Counted from the first letter of the stretch, positions 1-9,870 are shown. The stretch is 53,811 bases of DNA from Bacteroidales bacterium (GCA_017476575.1 JAFUZO010000073.1:1-53811), one strand, 5' to 3'. Notes: generated by a model not told the origin, from the sequence alone. Made by a program: numbers and translations.

Positions 1-858
<858 letters not shown>

Positions 859-1079
859 GAATCTGCCGCCGCACCCTCCCCCGGCCCCTCCCGGGGACGC
901 GGGACGCGCAGCGGCGTGAATCACTTTCCTTTGCTTTGCCTTGAAATTGCAGTCCCTAATCTTCGAATCTCGAAAAGACTCTACTTATTACAGACTAACT
1001 CTATCTTCTTTTGCTTTAACTTACCTCTTGTTCTCTCTCTCAGTATTGTCAATGAACGACCCCGTTTCAAACGGGACTG
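859..1079 (-). other. 23S rRNA leader / transcribed spacer
   Basis: This stretch of about 220 bases has no gene and lies between the promoter and the 23S 5' end. On the minus strand it starts with a short perfect hairpin (CCCGTTT-AAACGGG arms at 1061-1075) just after the expected start site. It then continues through GTTCATTGACAATA and an AG-rich tract, which resembles the antitermination-like leaders found ahead of Bacteroidota rRNA genes. No tRNA cloverleaf is visible. Confidence 0.6.
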
Positions 1080-1110
1080 CAAAGGTAGTAATTATTTTTC
1101 TCCTGCCAAA
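1080..1110 (-). promoter_or_regulatory. rRNA promoter (TTTG-N19-TACCTTTG)
   Basis: On the minus strand TTTG (1107-1110) is followed 19 bases later by TACCTTTG (1080-1087), a full match to the Bacteroidota sigma-ABfr consensus TTTG/TAnnTTTG. It lies between the carB stop codon and the 23S leader, so it drives 23S directly. Confidence 0.8.
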
Positions 1111-1152
1111 TTTTTTTAAAGATTTTTTAAATTTTTTGCCTTCCGGTCCGGC

Positions 1153-4100
1153 TCACTCCTGGACGTACTCCGCCCAACTGCGGATTTCAAGGGCGTCGGG
1201 AGGGAGGGTGCAGAAGGCGTGGATATAGGCGGCGGCGAGACGGGCGTCGGTCAGGAGGGGGACGTTGAAGTCGACGGCGGCGCGGCGGACCCGGTAGCCG
1301 TTGCCGAGTTCGGAGCGGGTGAAGTCCTTGGGAATGTTGACCACGAGGTCCACCGCATGCATGCGGACCAGGTCGACAGCCGACGGAGTGCCGTCCTCCG
1401 GGGCATCCGGCCAACGCGCCTCCCGGACCGGAATCCCGTTCCCTTCGAGGTAGCGGAAGGTGCCCGGGGTGGCGTAGAGGACATGGCCGCGCTCCGCGAG
1501 CAGCCGGCAGGCGGGCAGCAGGTCGGCCTTCTGGTCTGCATCGCCCGTGGACAGGAGGATGGCCCCGGCAGGGACCGTATGCCCCACCGAAAGCATCGCC
1601 TTGAGCAGCGCCTCGTCCGTCGTCCGGCCCAGGCAGCCGACCTCGCCGGTGGAGGCCATGTCCACGCCGGACACGGGATCCGCCTGGCCGAGGCGGGCGA
1701 AGGAGAACTGGGAGCATTTCACACCTACATAGCCGAGATCGAACGGGTCGGAGGAGACCGCCTCCGGATGCTCACCCAGCATGCAGCGGGTCGCCAGGTC
1801 GACGAGCCCCACCCGCCAGACCTTGGACACGAAAGGGAAACTCCGGGAGGCCCGGAGGTTGCATTCGATGACTTTGAGGTCCAGGTCCGAAGAGAGGAAC
1901 TGGATGTTGAAGGGGCCGGTGATATGCAGTTCCGCCGCGAGGGCCGCCGCCGTCCGCCGGATCCGCGACAGGACGGAACCGTAGACCCGCTGGGCCGGGA
2001 ACTGGATGGTCGCATCACCGGAATGGACCCCCGCGAACTCGACGTGCTCCGAGATGGCCACGGCCACCAGGCGCCCGCCGTCCGCGACGGCGTCGCATTC
2101 CAACTCCTTGCAGCGCCGCAGGAAGGAACTCACGACCACCGGATGCTCCTCCGACACCTCGACCGCGAGGGCCAGGCAGGCGGCCAGGCCGGCCTCGTCG
2201 TAGCACACGTTCATCGCCGCGCCGGACAGGACGTAGGAAGGGCGTACCAGCACCGGGAATCCGACCTCCGAGACGAAGCGGTCGACGTCGGCGAGCGAGG
2301 TCATCTCCCGCCAGCGGGGCTGGTCGATACCCAGCCGGTCCACGACCGAAGAGAACTTGTTGCGGTCCTCGGCCCGGTCGATATCCTCCGCCGACGTGCC
2401 CAGGAGCGGGATGCCGCAGCGTTTGAGGGGCAGGGCGAGGTTGTTGGGGATCTGCCCGCCGACACTCACGACGACCCCGTAGGGCGCCTCGATGCGGCAG
2501 ATCTCCAGCACGGTCTCCAGGCTGAGTTCGTCGAAATAGAGCCGGTCGCAGGCATCGTAGTCGGTGGAGACGGTCTCCGGGTTGTAGTTGACCATGATGG
2601 CCTTCCGGCCGCTGCGGCGGACCGTCCCGATGGCCTCGACGGCGCACCAGTCGAACTCCACGCTGCTGCCGATGCGGTAGGCGCCGGAACCGAGGACGAT
2701 GACCGCCTCGCCGGAGGCCTCCGGTCCGACATCGTCGCAGGCCCCGTTATAGGTCATATAGAGGTAACGTGTACACGCGGGGAACTCCGCGGCGAGGGTG
2801 TCGATCTGCTTGACGGAGGGATGGACGCCGAGGCCGGTCCGCCAGGTCCGCACCGCCGCCTCGTCCACTCCGAAGACCCGGGCGAACTGGAGGTCGGAGA
2901 AGCCTTCTCCCTTGGCCTGGCGCAGCAGGTCGAGGGGCACCGCGTCCAGCGAGGGGCAGGCTTCCAGGCGGCGGTAGGTCGTCTCGATATGGTCCAGCTT
3001 GTCCAGAAACCAGCGGTCGATACGGGTCAGTTCATGGATGCGGTCCACGCTGTAGCCGGACTCCAGGGCCGCTGCGATGGCGAAGATGCGCGTGTCGGTC
3101 GGATGCGACAGGGCGTCGTCCAGGTCCTCGACCTGGTAGGGTTTGTTGCAGACGAAACCGACCGCTCCCTGTCCGATCATCCGGAGGCCCTTCTGGATGG
3201 CCTCCTCGAAAGTGCGGCCGATGGCCATGACCTCGCCGACACTCTTCATGCCGGGGCCGATGCCGCGCGAGACGCCCTTGAACTTGGCCAGGTCCCAGCG
3301 GGGAATCTTGCACACTACGTAGTCCAGCGCCGGTTCGAAGAAGGCCGGCGTGGTGCGCGTGACGGCGTTTTTCAGTTCGAACAGGCCGTAGCCCAGGCCG
3401 AGTTTCGCCGCCACGAAGGCCAGCGGGTAGCCGGTCGCCTTGGAGGCCAGGGCCGAGGAACGGCTGAGCCGTGCATTGACCTCGATGACCCGGTAATCCT
3501 CCCCGTCGGGGCTGAATGCGTACTGGACATTGCACTCGCCCACAATGCCGAGGTGGCGGACGATGTCGAGGGCCGTCTTGCGGAGGAAATGGTACTCGTC
3601 GTTGGTGAGGGTCTGGGAGGGGGCGACGACGATGCTCTCGCCGGTATGGATGCCGAGCGGGTCGACATTCTCCATGTTGCAGACTGTGATGCAGTTGTCG
3701 TAGCGGTCGCGGACCACCTCGTATTCGATTTCCTTCCAGCCCCGGAGGGACTTCTCGACAAGCACCTGCGGCGAGAAGGTGAAGGCCTTGCGGGCCACCG
3801 CCTCCAACTGGGCCTCGTCCTCGCAGAAGCCGGACCCCAAGCCGCCGAGAGCGTAGGCTGCCCGGAGGATGACGGGATAGCCGACCGTACGGGCCGCGGC
3901 CCGGGCCTCCTCCACCGACGTGGCAGCATGGGAGCGGATGGTCTCGACGCCGATTTCGTCGAGACGCTGCACGAACCGCTCCCGGTCTTCCGTGTCGATG
4001 ATGGTCTGGACGGGCGTGCCGAGCACCTGGACGCCGTAGCGCGCCAGCACCCCGCTCCGGTACAGTTCCACGCCGCAGTTCAGGGCCGTCTGGCCGCCGA

Positions 4101-4353
4101 ACGAGAGCAGGATGCCGTCGGGGCGCTCCTTCTCGATGACCTGTTCTACGAAGGCGGGCCTGACGGGCAGGAAATAGACCTGGTCCGCCACCCCCTCGGA
4201 GGTCTGGACCGTGGCGATATTGGGGTTGACGAGGACCGTCTCCACGCCCTCTTCCCGCAGAGCTTTCAGGGCCTGGGAGCCGCTGTAGTCGAACTCGCCG
4301 GCCTCGCCGATCTTCAAGGCGCCCGAGCCGAGCACCAGCACTTTGCGTATCAT
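1153..4353 (-). CDS. carB: Carbamoyl-phosphate synthase large subunit
   Basis: This 1066-residue protein makes carbamoyl phosphate from bicarbonate, glutamine-derived ammonia and two ATP, here for the citrulline-forming step of arginine synthesis. It has the usual two-half layout: a first ATP-grasp carboxyphosphate domain (opening with VLVLGSGALKIGEAGEFDYS, then LRAAYALGGLGSG), a helical oligomerisation region near 410-540, a second ATP-grasp carbamoyl domain (VIVLGSGAYRIGSSVEFDW, VRPSYVLSGAAM) and a C-terminal MGS-like allosteric domain from about 930. The start at 4353 was chosen because it begins at the conserved MIRKVLVLGSG and overlaps the carA stop by ATGA. A longer in-frame extension upstream lies entirely inside carA and is rejected. 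It is the last gene of the leftward arginine operon; the 23S promoter follows the stop by about 40 bases. Confidence 0.96.
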   Translation of the reverse strand: MIRKVLVLGSGALKIGEAGEFDYSGSQALKALREEGVETVLVNPNIATVQTSEGVADQVYFLPVRPAFVEQVIEKERPDGILLSFGGQTALNCGVELYRSGVLARYGVQVLGTPVQTIIDTEDRERFVQRLDEIGVETIRSHAATSVEEARAAARTVGYPVILRAAYALGGLGSGFCEDEAQLEAVARKAFTFSPQVLVEKSLRGWKEIEYEVVRDRYDNCITVCNMENVDPLGIHTGESIVVAPSQTLTNDEYHFLRKTALDIVRHLGIVGECNVQYAFSPDGEDYRVIEVNARLSRSSALASKATGYPLAFVAAKLGLGYGLFELKNAVTRTTPAFFEPALDYVVCKIPRWDLAKFKGVSRGIGPGMKSVGEVMAIGRTFEEAIQKGLRMIGQGAVGFVCNKPYQVEDLDDALSHPTDTRIFAIAAALESGYSVDRIHELTRIDRWFLDKLDHIETTYRRLEACPSLDAVPLDLLRQAKGEGFSDLQFARVFGVDEAAVRTWRTGLGVHPSVKQIDTLAAEFPACTRYLYMTYNGACDDVGPEASGEAVIVLGSGAYRIGSSVEFDWCAVEAIGTVRRSGRKAIMVNYNPETVSTDYDACDRLYFDELSLETVLEICRIEAPYGVVVSVGGQIPNNLALPLKRCGIPLLGTSAEDIDRAEDRNKFSSVVDRLGIDQPRWREMTSLADVDRFVSEVGFPVLVRPSYVLSGAAMNVCYDEAGLAACLALAVEVSEEHPVVVSSFLRRCKELECDAVADGGRLVAVAISEHVEFAGVHSGDATIQFPAQRVYGSVLSRIRRTAAALAAELHITGPFNIQFLSSDLDLKVIECNLRASRSFPFVSKVWRVGLVDLATRCMLGEHPEAVSSDPFDLGYVGVKCSQFSFARLGQADPVSGVDMASTGEVGCLGRTTDEALLKAMLSVGHTVPAGAILLSTGDADQKADLLPACRLLAERGHVLYATPGTFRYLEGNGIPVREARWPDAPEDGTPSAVDLVRMHAVDLVVNIPKDFTRSELGNGYRVRRAAVDFNVPLLTDARLAAAYIHAFCTLPPDALEIRSWAEYVQE

Positions 4354-5411
4354 AGGCTGTCGATGAACTGGTCGAACAGGAATTCCGTATCCACCGGACC
4401 GCCGGAGGCCTCCGGATGGAACTGCGTGGCGAAGAAGGGCTTCGTGCGGTGGCGGATGCCTTCGTTGGTCCCGTCGTTGAGATTGATGAAATAAGGCTCC
4501 CAGCCATCCGGAAGCGTCGCCGGGTCCACGGCATACCCGTGGTTCTGGGAGGTGATGAAACAACGGTCCGTCCCGACCAGGCGCACCGGCTGGTTGTGGC
4601 TGCGGTGGCCATAGGGCAGTTTGAAGGTGCGGGCACCGGCGGCGAGGGCCATGAGCTGGCTGCCGAGGCAGACGCCGAAGACGGGACGGTCACCCTGGAG
4701 CACCCGGCGGATAGAGGCGATGGTCACTCCGCACACGGCCGGGTCGCCGGGACCGTTGGAGAGGAAGAAGCCGTCGCAGTCGAGGCCGGTGAAATCATAG
4801 TCCCACGGCACCCGGACGACTTCGATGCGCCGGGAGACGAGGCAGCGGAGGATGTTGTGTTTGACCCCGCAGTCCACGAGGACGACCCGTTTGCGGCCGG
4901 CACCGTAATGGAGCGGCTCCTTGCAACTGACCCGGGCGACCAGCGGGGAGGGGTCCACCGGCAGGGCGGGCGCCCCTTCGATGACGATACGTCCGGGCAT
5001 GGCGCCTTCCTCCCGGATGATGCGGGTCAGCATCCGCGTGTCGATGCCGGAGACGGCAGGGACCTTCTCCTCCTGGAGCCAGGCCCCGAGACTCCGCACG
5101 GCATCCCAGTGGCTGTATTTCTCGCTGTAGTCGGCGATGACCAGGCCCCGGACATGGATGTGCTCCGATTCGAACGACCGGGCCAGTCTGTCCGGCCCGG
5201 TGAGAGTCGCGGGGATGCCGTAGTTGCCCACGAGCGGGTAACTGACGCAAAGGACCTGCCCCTCGAAGGAGGGGTCGGTCAGGCTTTCGGGATAGCCGAC
5301 CATCGAGGTGGAGAAGACGACCTCCCCTGACGTGGAGCCTTCATAGCCGAAACTCCACCCGTCGAAGGTACAGCCGTTTCCGAGGATGAGCGATGCGGGT
5401 CTGCGTTCCAT
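4350..5411 (-). CDS. carA: Carbamoyl-phosphate synthase small (glutaminase) subunit
   Basis: This 353-residue class I glutamine amidotransferase hydrolyses glutamine and channels ammonia to CarB. The N-terminal CPSase small-chain domain covers about 1-170 (STSMVGYPESLTDPSFEGQ) and the amidotransferase domain about 175-353. The catalytic triad is visible: Cys248 in GVCLGSQ, with His332 and Glu334 in TQFHPEA. The gene starts one base after the argB stop and overlaps carB by four bases, so translation is probably coupled. Its place inside the arginine operon suggests the arginine-dedicated CPSase; whether a second pyrimidine copy exists elsewhere cannot be seen here. Confidence 0.95.
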   Translation of the reverse strand: MERRPASLILGNGCTFDGWSFGYEGSTSGEVVFSTSMVGYPESLTDPSFEGQVLCVSYPLVGNYGIPATLTGPDRLARSFESEHIHVRGLVIADYSEKYSHWDAVRSLGAWLQEEKVPAVSGIDTRMLTRIIREEGAMPGRIVIEGAPALPVDPSPLVARVSCKEPLHYGAGRKRVVLVDCGVKHNILRCLVSRRIEVVRVPWDYDFTGLDCDGFFLSNGPGDPAVCGVTIASIRRVLQGDRPVFGVCLGSQLMALAAGARTFKLPYGHRSHNQPVRLVGTDRCFITSQNHGYAVDPATLPDGWEPYFINLNDGTNEGIRHRTKPFFATQFHPEASGGPVDTEFLFDQFIDSL

Positions 5412-5412
5412 A

Positions 5413-6185
5413 TTATGCTGGTTTCAAGGTCGTCCCGCCGGACTTTCCGAGGGCTGCGGCGGAGGTGATGATGACCTGGGCCGCTCCGGCGGCGAGGGCG
5501 GCGAAGGCGTTGTCCAGTTTCGGGACCATGCCACCCGAGACGGCACCGTCCACCTTCAGGGCGGCGTAGTCCTTCGGGGTCAGTTCCGGGATCACGTTGC
5601 CGGCGGCGTCCAGGACCCCGTCCTTCTCGAAACAGTAGGTCAGGGAGGCCTGGAGGGCGGTCGCGACGGAGGCGGCGACGGTGTCGGCGTTGGTGTTGAG
5701 GAGCCTTCCGGCACCGTCATGGTTGATGGCGCAGAGCACCGGTGTCAGGCCGGCGCCGAGGAACCGCCGTAGCCGCCCGGCATGGACCGAGGCGGGCGTG
5801 ACATCCCCCACCCAGCCGTAATCGACGACGGTATGCCCGTCCGAAAGGGTCTTGGGAGGACGCCGCCGGCGGTGATGACGCCCGCATCGCAACCGGCGAG
5901 GCCGAGGGCGTCGCAGCCAAGGGCCTGGAGCCGCGCGACGAGATGCTTGTTGCACCAGCCCGCATAGACCATGGTCACGACCTGGAGCGTCGCTTCGTCC
6001 GTGACCCGCCGCCCTTCGATGCACACCGGCTCGATGCCGAGGGAGTGCTGGATGCGCCCCGCCATCTCCCCGCCGCCGTGGACGAGCACCTTGGGGCCTT
6101 CCAGCGCGGCGAAATCCCGGCAGAAGGCCTCCAGCTGCGCCGGGTCTTCGAGGACATGGCCGCCGATTTTCACGACCTGGATCAT
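5413..6185 (-). pseudogene. argB: Acetyl/succinylglutamate kinase, interrupted by a one-base deletion
   Basis: ArgB phosphorylates the N-acylglutamate gamma-carboxylate. The protein reads normally from the start at 6185 (MIQVVKIGGHVLEDP, KVLVHGGGEMAGR, VTDEATLQVVTMVYAGWCNK) through LGLAGCDAGVITA. It then loses frame near 5858-5871 and resumes in another frame with PPKTLSDGHTVVDYGWVGDV, LTPVLCAINHDGAGRLLNTN and a normal C-terminus (GGMVPKLDNA). The total span is 773 bases, one short of 258 codons. Restoring one base in the GC-rich run around 5865 would give about 257 residues, the usual length. No other lesion is seen, all neighbours are intact, and the pathway needs this step, so a sequencing or assembly error is as likely as true inactivation. 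The start overlaps the argF' stop by ATGA. Confidence 0.88.
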
Positions 6186-7129
6186 AGGCTTTCCAGCATC
6201 CGTTTGAGCACGGTCTGGGCCGAGACCACGCGGTTCGCCGCCTCCGGGATGACGAGGGAGCGGGGGCCTTCGATGACCTCGTCGGTAACGATCATGTTGC
6301 GCCGCACGGGAAGGCAGTGCATGAAGAAGGCGTTGTCGGTCAGGGCCATCTTCTCCTTGGTGACGGTCCAGCCGAGGTCCTTGCTCAGGACCTTGCCGTA
6401 GTCGGTATACGAGGCCCAGTTCTTGGCGTACACGAAGTCCGCGCCCCGCAGCGCCTCGTCCTGGTCATGGGTGACGCGGGCATTCCCGACAAACTCCGGA
6501 GCGAGGTCGTAGCCTTCGGGGTTGGCGATGACGAAGTCGTAGTCCCCCATCGCCATGCCCTCCACGAAAGAGTTCGGCACGGCCTGGGGCAGGGCCTTCG
6601 GGTGGGGGGCCCACGTCATCACGACCTTGGGGCGGGCCTTGGTCTTGTGCTCCTCGATGGTGATGAGGTCGGCGAAGGTCTGGAGCGGGTGGCGGGTCGC
6701 CGCCTCCATGCTGAACACGGGGCGGCCGGAATACTGGATGAACTGATTGAGAATCACCTCGTTGTAGTCATCTTCCCGAGACTCGAACCGGGCGAAGGAA
6801 CGCACGCCGATGAGGTCGCAGTACGAGCCCATCACCGGGATGGCCTCCAGCAGGTGCTCGCTCTTGTCGCCGTCCATGACCACACCCCGGCCGGTCTCCA
6901 GGCGCCAGGCACCCTGGTTGACGTCCAGGACGATGACGTCCATGCCGAGGTTCAGGGCCGCCTTCTGGGTGCTGAGGCGGGTGCGGAGGCTGTTGTTGAA
7001 AAAGACCAGGAGGAGGGTCTTGTTGCGGCCGGGCGCCTGGTCGGCAAAAGGGTCCGCCTTGACGGCGGCGGCCTGCGTCAGCGCCTCGCCGAGGTCGCCG
7101 AGCTGCTTGACGGATGTGAATGTCTTCAT
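6182..7129 (-). CDS. argF': N-succinylornithine carbamoyltransferase (SOTCase-type ArgF')
   Basis: This 315-residue transcarbamylase carbamoylates an N-acylated ornithine to N-acylcitrulline. The carbamoyl-phosphate loop reads FFNNSLRTRLSTQK (about 43-56) and the substrate loop MHCLPVRRNM (about 270-279). The sequence closely follows the Bacteroides fragilis SOTCase as remembered, including ALNLGMDVIVLDVNQGAW. Residue 90, the specificity position, is Ser: Pro in B. fragilis SOTCase, Glu in Xanthomonas acetylornithine transcarbamylase. From memory of the published mutants, Ser there supports succinyl substrates. The start at 7129 was chosen because it gives MKTFTSVKQ and an ATGA overlap with the argD stop; six more in-frame residues upstream lie inside argD. 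It overlaps argB by four bases. Confidence 0.92.
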   Translation of the reverse strand: MKTFTSVKQLGDLGEALTQAAAVKADPFADQAPGRNKTLLLVFFNNSLRTRLSTQKAALNLGMDVIVLDVNQGAWRLETGRGVVMDGDKSEHLLEAIPVMGSYCDLIGVRSFARFESREDDYNEVILNQFIQYSGRPVFSMEAATRHPLQTFADLITIEEHKTKARPKVVMTWAPHPKALPQAVPNSFVEGMAMGDYDFVIANPEGYDLAPEFVGNARVTHDQDEALRGADFVYAKNWASYTDYGKVLSKDLGWTVTKEKMALTDNAFFMHCLPVRRNMIVTDEVIEGPRSLVIPEAANRVVSAQTVLKRMLESL

Positions 7130-8250
7130 CGTGTAAGGTCTTTCCATGCTTGGACAAAATCCCGGGCGGCCTGCCAGGGGAGGTTGAGGGCGGGCAGGAG
7201 GCGGATGACCGATGCGCCGGACGCTCCCGTGAAGATGTGTTTCTCGGAAAGGAGCCGGTCGCGGAGGCCGACAGAGGCCGGTTTCAGTTCCAGCCCGATC
7301 ATGAGGCCGCGGCCGCGGTACTCCTGCACGGCAGGGTCGTCGGCGAGTTCGTCATGCAGCCAGTCGCCGAGTTCAGCGGCCCTCTGGACGAGACCTTCCG
7401 CCTCGATGACGTCGAGCACGGCGATGGCGGCGGCACAAGCGATGTGGTTGCCGCCGAAGGTCGTGCCGAGCAGGCCGTAGGAGGCCTGGATGGCCGGGTT
7501 GATGAGGACGCCGCCGACAGGGATGCCGTTCGCCATGCCCTTGGCCGTGGTCACGAGGTCGGCGGTGACACCGGCATGCTGGTGGGCGAAGAAGCGGCCG
7601 GTGCGGCCGTAGCCGGACTGGATCTCGTCGGCGATGAGCAGGGTGCCGGTCCGGTCGCAACAGGAACGGACCTCCTGCAGGAAGCCGTCGGAGGGAACAT
7701 GGATGCCGGCGACGCCCTGGATGCCTTCGATGAGGACGGCGGCATACCGGAGCGTCTCCAGTTCGGTTGTCAGTGCCTGGATGTCGTCCAAAGGGACGAA
7801 GGTGACATGGGTCGTGGCGTTGAAGGGGGCGCGGATGGCCGGGTTGTCGGTCACGCTCACCGCACCGCCGGTCCGGCCGTGGAAAGCGCCCTTGAAGGCC
7901 AAGACCCGTTCGCGCCCGGTGTGGAACGAAGCGAGTTTCAAGGCATTCTCGTTGGCTTCGGCCCCGCTGTTGCACAGGAACAAGTGGTAGGTGTCATAGC
8001 CGCTGATCCGCCCGAGTTTCGCCGCCAGGGCGTCCTGGAGGCTGTTCTGCACAGCATTGGAGTAGAAGCCGAGACGGCCCAGCTGGGCGGTGACGGCCTC
8101 CACGTAATGCGGGTGGCTGTGGCCGATGCTGATGACGGCATGGCCGCCGTACAGGTCCAGGAACTCTGTCCCGTCCCGGTCCCACAGGCGGGAACCCAGG
8201 CCGCGCACCGGCTCGATATCCCACCTTTTATATACATTGAACAAGTCCAT
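7126..8250 (-). CDS. argD: Acyl-ornithine aminotransferase
   Basis: This 374-residue class III PLP aminotransferase converts N-acylglutamate semialdehyde to N-acylornithine using glutamate. The glycine-rich and phosphate-binding segment CNSGAEANENALKLA (about 93-107), the PLP-pairing Asp208 in LIADEIQSGYGRTG and the Schiff-base Lys237 in TTAKGMANG are all present. Length and order of motifs are normal. Acetyl versus succinyl preference cannot be read directly; the adjacent Ser90 transcarbamylase suggests succinyl. The start is 16 bases after the argC stop and the end overlaps argF' by ATGA. Confidence 0.93.
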   Translation of the reverse strand: MDLFNVYKRWDIEPVRGLGSRLWDRDGTEFLDLYGGHAVISIGHSHPHYVEAVTAQLGRLGFYSNAVQNSLQDALAAKLGRISGYDTYHLFLCNSGAEANENALKLASFHTGRERVLAFKGAFHGRTGGAVSVTDNPAIRAPFNATTHVTFVPLDDIQALTTELETLRYAAVLIEGIQGVAGIHVPSDGFLQEVRSCCDRTGTLLIADEIQSGYGRTGRFFAHQHAGVTADLVTTAKGMANGIPVGGVLINPAIQASYGLLGTTFGGNHIACAAAIAVLDVIEAEGLVQRAAELGDWLHDELADDPAVQEYRGRGLMIGLELKPASVGLRDRLLSEKHIFTGASGASVIRLLPALNLPWQAARDFVQAWKDLTR

Positions 8251-8266
8251 ATCTCGTCATTAAGGG

Positions 8267-9208
8267 TCAGAAGGCGACGGCCTTGAGGCGGAGGCCGGCG
8301 GTCTCGGGCTGGCCGCACATCAGGTTCATGTTCTCCACCGCCTGGCCGGAGGCTCCCTTGAGCAGGTTGTCGAGGGCGGCGGTGACGACCAGCTGCCCGT
8401 CCACGACCTCCAGCGACAGGAGACATTTGTTCGTCCCCAGCACCCGCTTGAGGTCTACGGGGCGGTCGCTGACCCGCGTGAAGGGAGCTTCGGCATAACA
8501 GTCCCGGTAGAGGGCATACACCTCATCCCGGGAAAGGAGGCAGGCTGTCTGGGCGACCGCGAAGATGCCGCGCGGGAAATCACCCCGGACCGGGATGAAG
8601 TACGGCTCCACCCCGAGCGTGCGGCGGATCTCCGCCAGATGTTGGTGGCGCAGCACCTTGTAGGTCGAGAGGTTGCCGCTCCGCCAGCTGGAATGTGTCG
8701 TGGGGGAAGGCTTGACACCGGCCCCCGTGGACCCCGTAACCGCCTGGACATGGATCTCCGAGGTCAGGAGACCCGCCTTCGAGAGCGGAAGCAGGGCCAG
8801 TTGGATGGCGGTGGCGAAACAGCCCGGGTTGGCGACCTTCCGGGCCGCCCGGATCCGTTCCCGGTTCACCTCGGGCAAACCGTAGACATACCCTTCGGAC
8901 TCGTCGCGGAAATCCTGGGCCAGGTCGATGACCTTCAAGCCGGACGGGCAGGGATGTTCCTCCCAGAACGCCCGGCTCTGCCCGTGGGCCGAGCAGAGGA
9001 AGAGCACATCCACCGCCTCCAGGTCCACGGTGTCGGTGAACCGGAGGTCGATGTCCCCGTCGAGACCGGCATGGACGTCTGTAACCGGCAGTCCCGCCTG
9101 GCTCGACGAATGGATCCAGGAGATGCCGGCGCCGGGGTGGTTCACCAGCAGCCGGACCAGTTCGCCGGCCGTGTAGCCGGCTCCTCCTATGATACCGACC
9201 CGGATCAT
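8267..9208 (-). CDS. argC: N-acylglutamyl-phosphate reductase
   Basis: This 313-residue protein reduces N-acylglutamyl phosphate to the semialdehyde with NADPH. It starts with the Rossmann fingerprint VGIIGGAGYTAGELVRLL (4-21). The catalytic cysteine is Cys130 in VANPGCFATA, and the substrate-domain segment VTGSTGAGVKPSPTTH follows. The start overlaps the preceding GNAT gene by ATGA, so the first genes of this operon are probably translated together. Confidence 0.94.
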   Translation of the reverse strand: MIRVGIIGGAGYTAGELVRLLVNHPGAGISWIHSSSQAGLPVTDVHAGLDGDIDLRFTDTVDLEAVDVLFLCSAHGQSRAFWEEHPCPSGLKVIDLAQDFRDESEGYVYGLPEVNRERIRAARKVANPGCFATAIQLALLPLSKAGLLTSEIHVQAVTGSTGAGVKPSPTTHSSWRSGNLSTYKVLRHQHLAEIRRTLGVEPYFIPVRGDFPRGIFAVAQTACLLSRDEVYALYRDCYAEAPFTRVSDRPVDLKRVLGTNKCLLSLEVVDGQLVVTAALDNLLKGASGQAVENMNLMCGQPETAGLRLKAVAF

Positions 9209-9789
9209 ACGGCCTCCACCTTGACCAGGTCCTCGTCGGGATGATGGATCGTCAGATGCTCCTTCGGATCATAGAGAAGCCCGGTGCAGATACACATCTT
9301 GTAGTCATGGCTCTTGAGGATGTCGAAATGCCGGCACCCTTCGCAGCCTTTCCAGAACTCCGGATCGTCCGTCAGTTCCGCATAGGGGACGGGACGGAAG
9401 CCGAACTCGTAGTTCATCTTCATCACGGCTGCACCGGTGGTGATGGAGAAGATCTTGGCGTCCGGGAAGAGTTTCCGGGAGAGGATGAAGGTCTGCTCCT
9501 TGATCCGCTTGGCGATGCCCATGCCCCGGAACTTGTGGGCGACGATGAGGCCGGAATTGGCCACGAAACTCTTGCCGCCCCATGATTCTATATAGGAGAA
9601 ACCGGCGAACTCGCCTGTGTCCGTGAGGGCGATGACCGCCTTCCCGGCCCGCATCTTCTCCATGATATACTCCGGAGAACGCTTGGCGATACCGGTCCGA
9701 CGCTCTTGGGACGAAATGAAAATCTCCTCACAGATCTGCCCTGCATAGCAGGTATGGCACTCCTGCGCCACCATTACTTGGATGTCCAT
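9205..9789 (-). CDS. GNAT acyltransferase, probable N-succinyl/acetylglutamate synthase
   Basis: This 194-residue GNAT-fold protein leads the leftward arginine operon, the position held in Bacteroides by the protein assigned (as I recall, from genetic data in B. thetaiotaomicron) as N-succinylglutamate synthase. The acetyl-CoA pyrophosphate loop reads VAHKFRGMGIAKRIKE, followed by a typical beta4-beta5 core and a Cys-rich tail (CEGCRHF, CICTGL). No classical argA or argJ is present in the cluster, so this is the natural candidate for the first step. The start at 9789 (MDIQVMVAQE) was chosen over an upstream ATG at 9819 because the promoter -7 element occupies 9817-9824. It overlaps argC by ATGA. 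The acyl donor is inferred, not shown. Confidence 0.82.
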   Translation of the reverse strand: MDIQVMVAQECHTCYAGQICEEIFISSQERRTGIAKRSPEYIMEKMRAGKAVIALTDTGEFAGFSYIESWGGKSFVANSGLIVAHKFRGMGIAKRIKEQTFILSRKLFPDAKIFSITTGAAVMKMNYEFGFRPVPYAELTDDPEFWKGCEGCRHFDILKSHDYKMCICTGLLYDPKEHLTIHHPDEDLVKVEAV

Positions 9790-9816
9790 AACAATCTCTT
9801 CAATCTTTTCGGAGTG

Positions 9817-9849
9817 CAAAAATACATATTTTTCTTCAATTTATGCAAA
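9817..9849 (-). promoter_or_regulatory. Promoter of the leftward arginine operon
   Basis: On the minus strand TTTG (9846-9849) is followed 21 bases later by TATTTTTG (9817-9824), matching the Bacteroidota consensus. It sits 28 bases upstream of the GNAT start codon and shares the intergenic control region with argR. Confidence 0.75.
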
Positions 9850-9852
9850 TAA

Positions 9853-9870
9853 TCTCAATAAAAATTCATA
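9853..9870. promoter_or_regulatory. Candidate ARG box (ArgR operator)
   Basis: TCTCAATAAAAATTCATA matches the Bacillus-type ARG box CATGAATAAAAATGCAAG at 12 of 18 positions with no gaps. It overlaps the argR -7 element and lies next to the leftward -33 element, so one bound ArgR hexamer could repress both operons. The comparison was made by eye and the flank is AT-rich, so chance similarity is possible. Confidence 0.45.

Noticed and set aside
1219..4494. 1091-codon open frame on the plus strand
   Set aside because: It is antisense to carB, rich in Gly/Arg/Asp/His typical of GC-rich shadow frames, and has no recognisable domain.
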